A DNA stretch of 5,333 bases from the NCBI GenBank assembly GCA_022615215.1, contig JAKEHD010000478.1, positions 1-5,333 on the forward strand. The letters are read 5' to 3'. Each line of letters begins with the position of its first letter. Within the stretch, counting starts at the first letter, position 1. The notes beneath the pieces are model-generated. The model was not told the DNA's origin and ran no database searches. It saw nothing but the letters and a program-made list of their open reading frames with translations. This DNA is from Blastocatellia bacterium. GTDB lineage: Bacteria > Acidobacteriota > Blastocatellia > UBA7656. Both the position numbers and the translations under genes were made by a program. Shown in pieces: positions 1 to 5,036 of this stretch.

Positions 1-22
1 AATGGGAGCTTTTCCTGGGAGC

Positions 23-39
23 GCAGGCATCCTGCCTGC
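23..39. repeat. REP-like palindrome in the intergenic region
   Basis: Six-base arms GCAGGC (23-28) and GCCTGC (34-39) are perfect inverted repeats around a five-base loop, preceded by GGGAGC. I recall this GGAGCGCAGGCATC(T/C)TGCCTGC-type element as widely dispersed in Acidobacteriota and Verrucomicrobiota genomes, where its translation recurs as spurious SAGILPA or AGKMPA peptides. The hairpin is seen directly. The claim that it is a dispersed genomic repeat rests on recollection and cannot be tested with one copy in this window. Confidence 0.55.
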
Positions 40-59
40 AAGTGTTTGCGCAATTCTGC

Positions 60-82
60 GAATTGAGGGAAACTGTCAATTC
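60..82. repeat. short inverted repeat (7-bp arms)
   Basis: GAATTGA (60-66) and TCAATTC (76-82) are perfect complements around a nine-base loop. There is no T tract on either side, so an intrinsic terminator is not supported. It lies close to the REP-like palindrome and may belong to the same non-coding repeat unit. Confidence 0.4.
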
Positions 83-125
83 CTCCCGCGCGCAGTATAT
101 CAGCCGCGATGCATGATGCGTGATA

Positions 126-171
126 AATCCGCAATCCGCAATCCCCTGACCCCTGAATCCCGGCCCCTGAC
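126..171. repeat. short tandem and spaced direct repeats
   Basis: AATCCGC occurs twice in tandem (126-132, 133-139), followed by a third unit with one change, AATCCCC (140-146). The octamer CCCCTGAC then appears at 143-150 and again at 164-171, 21 bases apart. The pattern looks like slippage-generated non-coding sequence of the AATCCGC-repeat kind that often yields spurious translated ORFs. No function is visible. Confidence 0.5.
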
Positions 172-407
172 GCGCCGGAGGATACGATTCATGACACTTG
201 CGCAACCGGGCTTGGCGAAACGAGACCGGAGTGGTAAGCTGCGCAAAGTGGAGCGGAAAAGATTTCTTTCTTACGTCGCTCCTATGTTGGCGCTGGTTCA
301 CACGAGCCACGCCAAATTTTCGAGCGGCGGTTCCGGCACGAGCCGCTCTATTCAGGCAAGGTCGTCAATGTCGAAAAACAGAACTGCTCGACAAAATTCG
401 AGAATCC

Positions 408-411
408 GGAG
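408..411 (+). promoter_or_regulatory. ribosome binding site of the S9 peptidase
   Basis: GGAG stands six bases before ATG 418. It fixes the start together with the signal peptide that begins right there. The same frame has no ATG, GTG or TTG between the upstream stop at 235-237 and 418. Confidence 0.7.
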
Positions 412-417
412 ATTACC

Positions 418-2448
418 ATGAAAAAGACTGTCATCTCTTTGCTGTTCGTTCTAATGTTTGTGCCTCTGGCGCTCAGTGCAGCCGGCGACAAGCCTATGAA
501 CATGGAAGATGTTCTCTCTGTCAAAGGCATAGGCTCTCTCCAATTTTCTCCCGACGGCGAATGGGTTGCTTACACAATGTCGGAGTGGGACCGGAAAGAG
601 AACCGGCGCGTATCGCACATCTATATGGTCACGGCCTCCGGCGGCAGCCCCATAAAATTGACCAACGGCGAGAAGGGCGAATCCTCGCCTCAATGGTCGC
701 CCGATGGAATGCACATAGCCTTCACTGCGAACCGCGATAAAGGAAATCAAATCTGGATAATCAACACACGGGGCGGCGAGGCTGAAAAACTCACCTCCGA
801 AGAGAACGGCGTCTCGTCTTTCCGCTGGTCGCCCGACGGCAAGCATATAGCCTTCGTCACCCGCGACACGCCCAAGGACAAAGCCGAGCGCGAGAAAAAG
901 AAGAAGGACAAATTCGACACAATAGTCGTCGACGGGGAGTTCCTTTACTCGCACCTGTGGAAGATCGCAATCGATACCAAAGAGAAGAAGCGATTGACCG
1001 AAGGCGCATTCGGTGTATCCTCGCCGCAATGGTCGCCCGACGGCACGCAGATAGCTTACGTGATGTCGAGCAACGGCTCGCAGGAGAGCAGCTACACGGA
1101 CATCTCCGAGAATCGAAACACGGACATCTACGTGATTTCATCAGAAGGCGGCACGCCGCGTCGGATGACCGCAAACCCCGCCCCCGACAGCAACCCGCAA
1201 TGGTCGCCCGACGGCAAGCATATAGCTTATACCGCCGGCAACGACCCCTTATCCTGGGCCGCAAAAAACGACATTATGCTGATAGCGGCCGAAGGCGGCA
1301 CGCCGCGAAACCTTACGAAGGACCATCACGACTCCGCCGGGGCGGGTCTCACCTGGTCGCCCGATGGAAAGATGATCTACTTCAGCGGCGGCACAGGCGT
1401 ATACAGCCACATCTTCAGCGTGCCTGCGAGCGGCGGGCCGATAGCCCAGGTCACGCGCGGCAATCGCAACTACGGACAGTTCGAGCTTTCCGGCGATGGG
1501 ATGAAGATGGCTTTCACGCTCACAAGCAGCCTCGCTCCCGGCGATATATTTATCGCGCCGCTCGGCGGAGGCCAGGAACGCCGGATCACCTCTGCCAATC
1601 CGCAACTGAAAGAATTCGCCATGTCGGAGGCCGAAGTGATCAAATGGAAAGGGCCGGATAATTTCGACGTAGAGGGCCTGCTCTATAAGCCTATAGGTTA
1701 CGTAGAGGGCAAGCGTTATCCTCTGATCCTGCAAATTCACGGCGGCCCTTACGGCAGATTCAGCGACAGCTTCGACGGCCGCGCCCACATATTCGCGGCC
1801 AGAGGCTACGCCGTGCTCAAGCCCAACCCGCGCGGCTCGACCGGCTATGGCCATAAATTCACCGTCGCCAATGTGGGCGACTGGGGCGGCAAAGACTTTC
1901 AGGACATCTTAGCCGGAGTGGACGCTGTGATAGCCCGCAGGATAGCCGACCCTGAAAAGCTTGTGGTGATGGGCGGAAGCTATGGCGGCTTTATGACCTT
2001 CTGGACCGTAACACAGACCGACCGCTTCAAGGCCGCCATCGGGCATGCGGGGATAAGCGACTGGTACAGCTTTCACGGCCAGAGCGATATTCCTGCGTTG
2101 ATGGAGTACGGCTTCACAGGCCAGCCCTGGACCTCTACGGAAACTTATCGCAAGTATTCGCCCATGACCTACGTCGACCGGGTGAAGACGCCGATTATGA
2201 TAACTCACGGAGAGGAGGACCGCCGCGTTCCCATAGCTCAGGCCGAAGAGTATTACCGCGCGCTCAGGAGGCGGGGCATAGAGGTCGTCTTCCTTCGCTA
2301 TCCGCGCGAGGGGCACGGCATAGGCGAGCCGAATCATCAGATCGACCTCGTGCGTCGGCAACTCGAATGGTTCGACTCGCACCTCGGCATCGAGCGGCCC
2401 GATACGGCTGAAACCAAACCGGCTGCGGCGGCCAAATCCGGGAAGTGA
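418..2448 (+). CDS. exported S9-family serine peptidase (prolyl oligopeptidase / acylaminoacyl-peptidase type)
   Basis: This 676-residue protein should hydrolyse oligopeptides as a serine exopeptidase or oligopeptidase outside the cytoplasm. Residues 1-22 form a signal peptide: KK, a hydrophobic core, and a likely cut after Ser-Ala-Ala. Seven PD40/WD40-like blade motifs of the form (Q/R/T)WSPDGxxIA(Y/F) begin near residues 42, 92, 136, 204, 261, 312 and 354 (the last degenerate), giving a seven-bladed propeller. The C-terminal alpha/beta-hydrolase domain spans about 400-655. It has an oxyanion-region motif HGGPYG, the nucleophile elbow GGSYGGF with Ser521, Asp601 in HGEEDRRVP, and His633 in REGHGI, so the triad is complete. 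The length matches bacterial acylaminoacyl-peptidase-like S9C enzymes. The tail after about 655 is an Ala/Lys-rich extension. No lipobox Cys is seen, so it is periplasmic or secreted. Family assignment is strong; exact substrate is unknown. Confidence 0.96.
   Translation: MKKTVISLLFVLMFVPLALSAAGDKPMNMEDVLSVKGIGSLQFSPDGEWVAYTMSEWDRKENRRVSHIYMVTASGGSPIKLTNGEKGESSPQWSPDGMHIAFTANRDKGNQIWIINTRGGEAEKLTSEENGVSSFRWSPDGKHIAFVTRDTPKDKAEREKKKKDKFDTIVVDGEFLYSHLWKIAIDTKEKKRLTEGAFGVSSPQWSPDGTQIAYVMSSNGSQESSYTDISENRNTDIYVISSEGGTPRRMTANPAPDSNPQWSPDGKHIAYTAGNDPLSWAAKNDIMLIAAEGGTPRNLTKDHHDSAGAGLTWSPDGKMIYFSGGTGVYSHIFSVPASGGPIAQVTRGNRNYGQFELSGDGMKMAFTLTSSLAPGDIFIAPLGGGQERRITSANPQLKEFAMSEAEVIKWKGPDNFDVEGLLYKPIGYVEGKRYPLILQIHGGPYGRFSDSFDGRAHIFAARGYAVLKPNPRGSTGYGHKFTVANVGDWGGKDFQDILAGVDAVIARRIADPEKLVVMGGSYGGFMTFWTVTQTDRFKAAIGHAGISDWYSFHGQSDIPALMEYGFTGQPWTSTETYRKYSPMTYVDRVKTPIMITHGEEDRRVPIAQAEEYYRALRRRGIEVVFLRYPREGHGIGEPNHQIDLVRRQLEWFDSHLGIERPDTAETKPAAAAKSGK
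694..1367 (+). repeat. near-identical DNA copies of the PD40 blade motif within the peptidase gene
   Basis: TGGTCGCCCGAYGG, encoding WSPDG, occurs five times at 694-707, 826-839, 1030-1043, 1201-1214 and 1354-1367. The copies at 826 and 1201 stay identical over 26 bases (826-851, 1201-1226). A separate 17-base match, GAAGGCGGCACGCCGCG, lies in two later inter-blade segments (about 1145 and 1291). The codons, not only the residues, are shared between blades. Confidence 0.75.
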
Positions 2449-2594
2449 TATGGAAACAAGTTGGTGACGCTTCGTCGTGTTGGTTAAATGGCTGCTACAT
2501 GTTCAGTTCTTCATCGATTTAGCGCTCAACATATAGAAACCGGAGTCCGCAACATGACTAAAGTGTCGTCGGGTGGAATTTGTCGAATTCTATA

Positions 2595-2651
2595 TGACAC
2601 ATTTATCTTCTTGCTATGTCAGATGTGACATACTAAAATGCGGATGTGTCA
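2595..2651. promoter_or_regulatory. nested inverted repeats: probable operator of the toxin-antitoxin operon
   Basis: The inner palindrome is TATGTCA (2615-2621), GATG, TGACATA (2626-2632), lying between the -35 and -10 boxes. The outer palindrome is TGACACAT (2595-2602) with ATGTGTCA (2644-2651), flanking the promoter and reaching into the toxin start. Both are perfect and share a centre at about 2623. Thus four half-sites of type TGACA(C)AT are arranged symmetrically. Same-orientation half-sites lie 30-31 bases apart, about three helical turns. XRE antitoxins commonly bind such sites for autorepression. Binding here is inferred. Confidence 0.72.
2611..2639 (+). promoter_or_regulatory. sigma70-type promoter of the toxin-antitoxin operon
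   Basis: TTGCTA (2611-2616, 4/6 to consensus) and TAAAAT (2634-2639, 5/6) are separated by 17 bases. The expected start of transcription, six to seven bases after the -10 box, falls at or beside G2646, the first base of the toxin GTG codon. The inner operator fills the spacer, so repressor binding would block RNA polymerase directly. Confidence 0.65.
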
Positions 2652-2981
2652 CCGAAGGACAAGCCTCTTATTTGGTTGTATGGCGAGGTGAAGACCCCGC
2701 CACTCAGCAAGGATAAGCGGATAGAGGCAGGGTATTATTTGAGATTGCTGCAACGTGGTGACAAATTGAGCCTGCCTCAATCGAGACCTATGCCTTCAAT
2801 CGGAGCGCGTTGCCATGAATTGAGGATTATTGACGCGGATAAAACCTGGCGAATTATTTATCGAATAGATGATGACGCTATAGTGATAGCTGATGTCTTC
2901 GCTAAAAAGACGAAAACCACGCCGAATACTGTGATTGAAAACTGTAAGCGTCGATTCAAACTTTATGATGAGGCGGTTTGA
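2646..2981 (+). CDS. type II toxin, RelE/HigB superfamily (phage-derived Gp49-like)
   Basis: The 111-residue product resembles the Gp49-like (PF05973) branch of RelE/HigB toxins, which usually cleave mRNA on the ribosome. Recognisable segments are SPKDKPLIW with GEVKTPP near the N-terminus (2-19), RPMPSIGARCHELR (47-60), WRIIYRIDDDAIVI (68-81) and FAKKT (85-89), a conserved order in this family. The basic C-terminus KRRFK is typical too. The start is GTG 2646: an in-frame TAA at 2634-2636 leaves no alternative upstream, and family members keep the SPKDKP segment right after the initiator. No Shine-Dalgarno sequence precedes it, in agreement with a leaderless transcript. The antitoxin follows 17 bases after the stop; toxin-first order is that of HigBA. 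RNase activity is inferred, not visible. Confidence 0.92.
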   Translation: MSPKDKPLIWLYGEVKTPPLSKDKRIEAGYYLRLLQRGDKLSLPQSRPMPSIGARCHELRIIDADKTWRIIYRIDDDAIVIADVFAKKTKTTPNTVIENCKRRFKLYDEAV

Positions 2982-2984
2982 AAT

Positions 2985-2992
2985 CGGGAGGT
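2985..2992 (+). promoter_or_regulatory. strong ribosome binding site of the antitoxin
   Basis: GGGAGGTG lies six bases before ATG 2999. It decides the start against the in-frame TTG at 2978, which would overlap the toxin stop and put this site inside the coding region. The antitoxin thus has a strong site while the toxin has none, which would favour antitoxin synthesis. Confidence 0.85.
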
Positions 2993-2998
2993 GATTTT

Positions 2999-3316
2999 AT
3001 GGACAAAAAAAGAAAGAAACAACTGGAAGCCGCAGGATGGCGCGTTGGCTCGGCTGAGGAATTTTTAGAGATGACAAAAGAAGAAACCGCAATAGTTGAA
3101 ATGAAGATTGCGCTTGCAGGCAAGGTCAAAGCACTGAGACAAAAACATCACCTGTCACAGATAGCGTTAGCCGAACGTATAGGCTCAAGCCAATCGCGTG
3201 TTGCTAAAATCGAGGCGGGTGACCCTTCGGTATCATTCGATTTATTGATACGCGCCGCGCTAGCGGCAGGCGGCTCGAAAGAAGAGTTGGCCAAAGCAAT
3301 AGTAACTACCGTATAG
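2999..3316 (+). CDS. XRE-family antitoxin (HigA-like) of the toxin-antitoxin pair
   Basis: From ATG 2999 the protein has 105 residues. The N-terminal part (1-40), with KKQLEAAGWRVGSAEEFLEM, matches the lead-in typical of antitoxins paired with Gp49-like toxins and probably contacts the toxin. A helix-turn-helix domain of the XRE/Cro-C1 type covers about 40-100. LSQIALAERIGSSQSRVAKI (52-71) holds the two DNA-binding helices, with QSRVAKIEAGDPSVS as the most conserved part. It should neutralise the toxin and repress the shared promoter at the 2595-2651 operator. It is co-transcribed with the toxin, 17 bases downstream. Family assignment is secure; calling it HigA rather than another XRE antitoxin is a naming choice. 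Confidence 0.93.
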   Translation: MDKKRKKQLEAAGWRVGSAEEFLEMTKEETAIVEMKIALAGKVKALRQKHHLSQIALAERIGSSQSRVAKIEAGDPSVSFDLLIRAALAAGGSKEELAKAIVTTV

Positions 3317-3448
3317 GCCCGCATACCATAACGAATGATCGCACCTCTGTTTTCAAGGATGGATGAAACACAGCCAGGAAGTTGCCCGACGGTTCGACCG
3401 GCGCGCCGCAAGCGAATTATCGGGCGGCTCTGATACGCAGCCCGGTTT
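3317..3448. other. convergent intergenic spacer
   Basis: This spacer lies between the antitoxin stop and the stop of the regulator on the other strand. It contains GCCCGA (3384-3389) matched by TCGGGC (3420-3425), a small CGGT-TCG-ACCG hairpin (3390-3400) and a GGCGCGCC palindrome (3400-3407). No U-tract follows on either strand, so a bidirectional intrinsic terminator is possible but not shown. Confidence 0.35.
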
Positions 3449-4045
3449 CTACTTACCATTCTTCTCCTCAGCCCAGAAGACCCAATCCACGCCGTTTTTG
3501 TGTTTCTGGCGCGAGGGGAAAACGCCGCGCTCTTCGAGGAGATGACGCGCGCCGCGCTGTATGCGGGCGAACAGGAATTGTCCCAGGTCTTCGAATGTCC
3601 AGCCCCGCTCGGCCAGCGATGTTTTGTCGAAAGCCTTCTCCAATCGCTTGCTGTTCTTCTCAAAGAGACCTGCCACAAGTTCGGAAGCCTCGCGGCATAT
3701 CGCCTCGAACTCTGCAACCTCATCCGCCTTGACGACCGGAAAGTTCGGCTCGTAATACCGCTCGGACGGATACTGTTTCTCCATCTCCGATGACTCGCGC
3801 AGAAGCTCGCTTTCAATCATCTCTCGAACGTGCGTGTGTATGCTCGGCTGTGACAGGTCCATAGCCTTTGCAATCTGCGCGACCGTCCTCGGCTCCTGTG
3901 CGACGATCTTCAATATCTCTTCTTTCGTGCCGGCCGGCAATAATTTTTTCTGCGCAATGCCCGCCCACGGGTCGCTGTACCCGCTGCATACCGATACGCA
4001 CTCGCAGGCAAATTCCAATCGGTATCTTCCGTTTTGATCGCTCAT
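3449..4045 (-). CDS. winged helix-turn-helix transcriptional regulator (ArsR-like)
   Basis: This 198-residue protein has a winged-helix domain at about 40-100. TKEEILKIVAQEP is the first helix, TVAQIAKAMDLSQPSIHTHV (54-73) the helix-turn-helix with the recognition helix SQPSIHTHVREM, and RYYEPNFPVV the wing and strand. The fold and sequence style are those of ArsR-type regulators. The remaining C-terminal part (about 107-198) is mainly helical and ends in WVFWAEEK; I do not recognise it. The N-terminus has Cys14, Cys16 and Cys20 (C-x-C-x3-C), which could bind metal or respond to redox, but no classical ArsR ELCVCDL motif is present. The start ATG at 4045 has AGAGG five to six bases upstream. 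A palindrome follows directly upstream, pointing to autoregulation. Targets are unknown. Confidence 0.85.
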   Translation of the reverse strand: MSDQNGRYRLEFACECVSVCSGYSDPWAGIAQKKLLPAGTKEEILKIVAQEPRTVAQIAKAMDLSQPSIHTHVREMIESELLRESSEMEKQYPSERYYEPNFPVVKADEVAEFEAICREASELVAGLFEKNSKRLEKAFDKTSLAERGWTFEDLGQFLFARIQRGARHLLEERGVFPSRQKHKNGVDWVFWAEEKNGK

Positions 4046-4050
4046 AAAAA

Positions 4051-4056
4051 ACCTCT
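4051..4056 (-). promoter_or_regulatory. ribosome binding site of the winged-helix regulator
   Basis: On the minus strand AGAGGT is followed by five T and the ATG at 4045. Spacing and sequence support this start. Confidence 0.65.
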
Positions 4057-4066
4057 TTACTTTTTT

Positions 4067-4090
4067 CCTATTAGGGAGTACCCTAATAGG
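4067..4090. promoter_or_regulatory. perfect 10-bp inverted repeat, probable operator of the regulator
   Basis: CCTATTAGGG (4067-4076) and CCCTAATAGG (4081-4090) are exact reverse complements with a four-base spacer. Each arm is itself nearly palindromic (CCTA-w-TAGG), so the site may hold two dimers 15 bases apart. It lies between the likely -10 box (4098-4103) and the ribosome binding site of the regulator, where a bound repressor would stop transcription. A transcribed hairpin would also be possible. Autoregulation is inferred from position. Confidence 0.65.
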
Positions 4091-4093
4091 GCG

Positions 4094-4121
4094 TTGGATA
4101 ATAAGCCACGCGATATATAGT
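4094..4121 (+). promoter_or_regulatory. possible divergent promoter on the plus strand
   Basis: TTGGAT (4094-4099, 3/6) and TATAGT (4116-4121, 5/6) are 16 bases apart, overlapping the regulator promoter on the other strand. It would drive transcription towards the transposase relic and the membrane genes. The -35 box is weak and the call is tentative. Confidence 0.3.
4098..4103 (-). promoter_or_regulatory. possible -10 box of the regulator
   Basis: TATTAT on the minus strand differs from TATAAT at one position and would place the transcript start near 4091, at the edge of the palindrome. The -35 region 17 bases upstream is weak (GCACTA), so the promoter may need an activator or be misplaced. 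Confidence 0.4.
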
Positions 4122-4143
4122 AGTGCCGATCGGCGCTAATAGC
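4121..4143. repeat. 18-bp palindrome overlapped by a third CTAATAG element
   Basis: Positions 4121-4138 form a palindrome centred on GATC with one T/G mismatch (TAGTGCCGA and TCGGCGCTA). Its right end overlaps GCTAATAGC (4135-4143), itself palindromic around A4139. The core CTAATAG is the same as in the operator at 4083-4089. This may be a further binding site of the regulator. Confidence 0.5.
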
Positions 4144-4184
4144 AAGGTTTAGGTTTTGTCGACGCTATGAAGTGAGTTATCAGG

Positions 4185-4635
4185 ATGCAGAAAGTGACGC
4201 TCACGGACGAACAATGGCGGAAAATACTGCCTTTCTTACGCTCTTGCCCGAACGTGTATGTAGGAGAGGAAGCCGATTGTCGGAAGTTCCTCCAGGCCGT
4301 GTTGTGGAGGGCGCAAAGCGGAGCGCAGTGGCGATTGCTTCCGGCCTCTTACGGCAACTGGAACAGCATATACAAACGGTTTGCCCGATGGTGCGAGCAA
4401 GGTGTGTGGCAACAGTTGGATCAGCACTGCGCCGCTGACCCTGACCTCGAACGCCTGATTCGCGACAGCGCCTTCACCGGCGCTCACCCGCGCTCCGCAG
4501 GTGAACTGAAAAGAAACGCGGCGACCAGGGGAAGTGAGCATTAGGGCACAGGCGCGGCGGATTTTCGACCGGAAATAATTTGACCGTTGATGCTTGCGGG
4601 TAATCACCTGCAAGCCGGGATAGAGGTGTGCCCGG
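4185..4635 (+). pseudogene. IS5-family transposase relic (orfA plus frameshifted orfB stub)
   Basis: An ORF of 119 codons (4185-4544) carries the DUF4096/PF13340 domain of IS5-family (IS427/IS1031-like) transposases: LTDEQW (6-11), a helix rich in Arg and Leu, SGAQWRLLP (45-53) and SIYKRFARWCEQGVWQQL (61-78). The segment RDSAFTGAHPRSAG (93-106) corresponds to the family's IDSTxVRAHxxAAG, so Asp94 may be the first catalytic Asp. The frame stops at 4544, but a -1 shift at 4538 continues as ALGHRRGGFSTGNNLTVDACG (21 residues split here as ALGHRRGG, FSTGNN, LTVDACG), as expected for ALGRSRGGFSTKIHVTVDALG, until TAA at 4601. After that GNHLQAG appears in another frame. The remaining catalytic domain is absent. 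The element is therefore dead. The right boundary is approximate and no terminal inverted repeats or target duplication could be recognised. Confidence 0.8.
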
Positions 4636-4661
4636 ATAACCGGGGCGCTCAATCTGATTTC

Positions 4662-4670
4662 AAGGAGGAG
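4662..4670 (+). promoter_or_regulatory. near-consensus ribosome binding site of the membrane protein gene
   Basis: AAGGAGGAG stands five bases before ATG 4676, an almost perfect anti-16S match, implying efficient translation. It settles the start codon. Confidence 0.85.
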
Positions 4671-4675
4671 AATCT

Positions 4676-5026
4676 ATGACTTTAGCAGCGATACTATTCG
4701 GGGTTTCGGCCCTTGGCGGGCTGACGCTGGCCATCATGCGTTTCAAGGGCAAAGAGTTGCCGCCAATGGGATTAGCCATCGTGCATGGCCTCGTGGGAGC
4801 AGCGGGGCTTGTGGCGCTCATCCTGGCCGTCACGGGGTCGGACGCTCCCGTGCAAGCGAAGATAGCTCTCGGAGGATTCGTTGCGGCGGCGCTCGGAGGG
4901 TTCGCGTTGTTTGCGTCCCACCTGCGCAAGCAGGCTTTATCTGTGCCGCTTGTGGTGGTACACGGTCTGGTCGCCGTCGTTGCATTCGTGTTTTTGCTCC
5001 TGGGCATCTTCGCCATGAGTTCGTAA
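4676..5026 (+). CDS. small four-helix membrane protein with internal duplication
   Basis: The 116-residue protein is almost wholly hydrophobic, with predicted transmembrane helices at about 3-21, 31-52, 62-81 and 90-112. Short charged loops (RFKGKE 22-27, HLRKQ 82-86) follow helices 1 and 3, which suggests both termini lie on the periplasmic side by the positive-inside rule. Residues 3-52 and 63-112 look like two copies of one unit: SALGGLTLAI aligns with AALGGFALFA, and IVHGLVGAAG with VVHGLVAVVA. Each copy has one His (37 and 96) in the second helix. I do not recognise a named family. The next gene, a DUF2231 membrane protein, begins 10 bases after the stop, so both are probably one operon and may act together. 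A function in electron transport is only a guess from the paired His residues. Confidence 0.85.
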   Translation: MTLAAILFGVSALGGLTLAIMRFKGKELPPMGLAIVHGLVGAAGLVALILAVTGSDAPVQAKIALGGFVAAALGGFALFASHLRKQALSVPLVVVHGLVAVVAFVFLLLGIFAMSS

Positions 5027-5036
5027 GCATCGACCT

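Larger units (their letters stand above)
1..417. other. intergenic region without a convincing gene
   Basis: All three forward frames stay open over much of this stretch, mainly because the sequence is CG-rich and poor in TA. The translations are rich in Arg and Ser, lack any hydrophobic-core pattern and run through the repeats at 23-171. A possible small ORF starts at ATG 191, preceded by GGAGG at 177-181. It would encode 76 residues and end at 421 in a four-base ATGA overlap with the peptidase start. Its composition argues against a real protein, so it is not called as a gene. No sigma70 promoter for the peptidase could be fixed. A five-base hairpin (CTCGA 387-391, TCGAG 398-402) lies just before the ribosome binding site. 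Confidence 0.6.

Noticed and set aside
238..417. In-frame extension of the peptidase upstream of ATG 418
   Set aside because: The frame is open from 238, but it has no ATG, GTG or TTG start, and the signal peptide begins at 418 behind a ribosome binding site.
2..421. Long forward ORF across the 5' intergenic region
   Set aside because: It runs through the REP-like hairpin and tandem repeats, has an Arg/Ser-rich composition and no recognisable domain. All three frames are open nearby, so openness is not evidence of coding.
451..2382. Several minus-strand ORFs opposite the peptidase gene
   Set aside because: They are antisense shadows of a codon-biased gene. Their translations are low in complexity and match no family, while the plus-strand protein is clearly a complete S9 peptidase.
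2449..2560. Intrinsic terminator after the peptidase
   Set aside because: Only a four-base GACG/CGTC stem (2466-2476) was found, with no T tract.
2978..2998. TTG start for the antitoxin
   Set aside because: It would place the strong GGGAGGTG site inside the coding region. ATG 2999 has ideal spacing and fits the usual N-terminus of the family.
3500..4037. Plus-strand ORFs opposite the winged-helix regulator
   Set aside because: The minus-strand frame has a helix-turn-helix, a ribosome binding site and an upstream operator. The plus-strand frames have none of these.
4172..4438. Alternative frame over the transposase
   Set aside because: The frame from 4185 matches the IS5-family orfA domain; this overlapping frame matches nothing.
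4580..4606. TTGACC (4580-4585) as -35 of a promoter for the membrane operon
   Set aside because: The -35 match is good, but no acceptable -10 box occurs at 16-18 bases. It also coincides with the conserved LTVD codons of the transposase relic.
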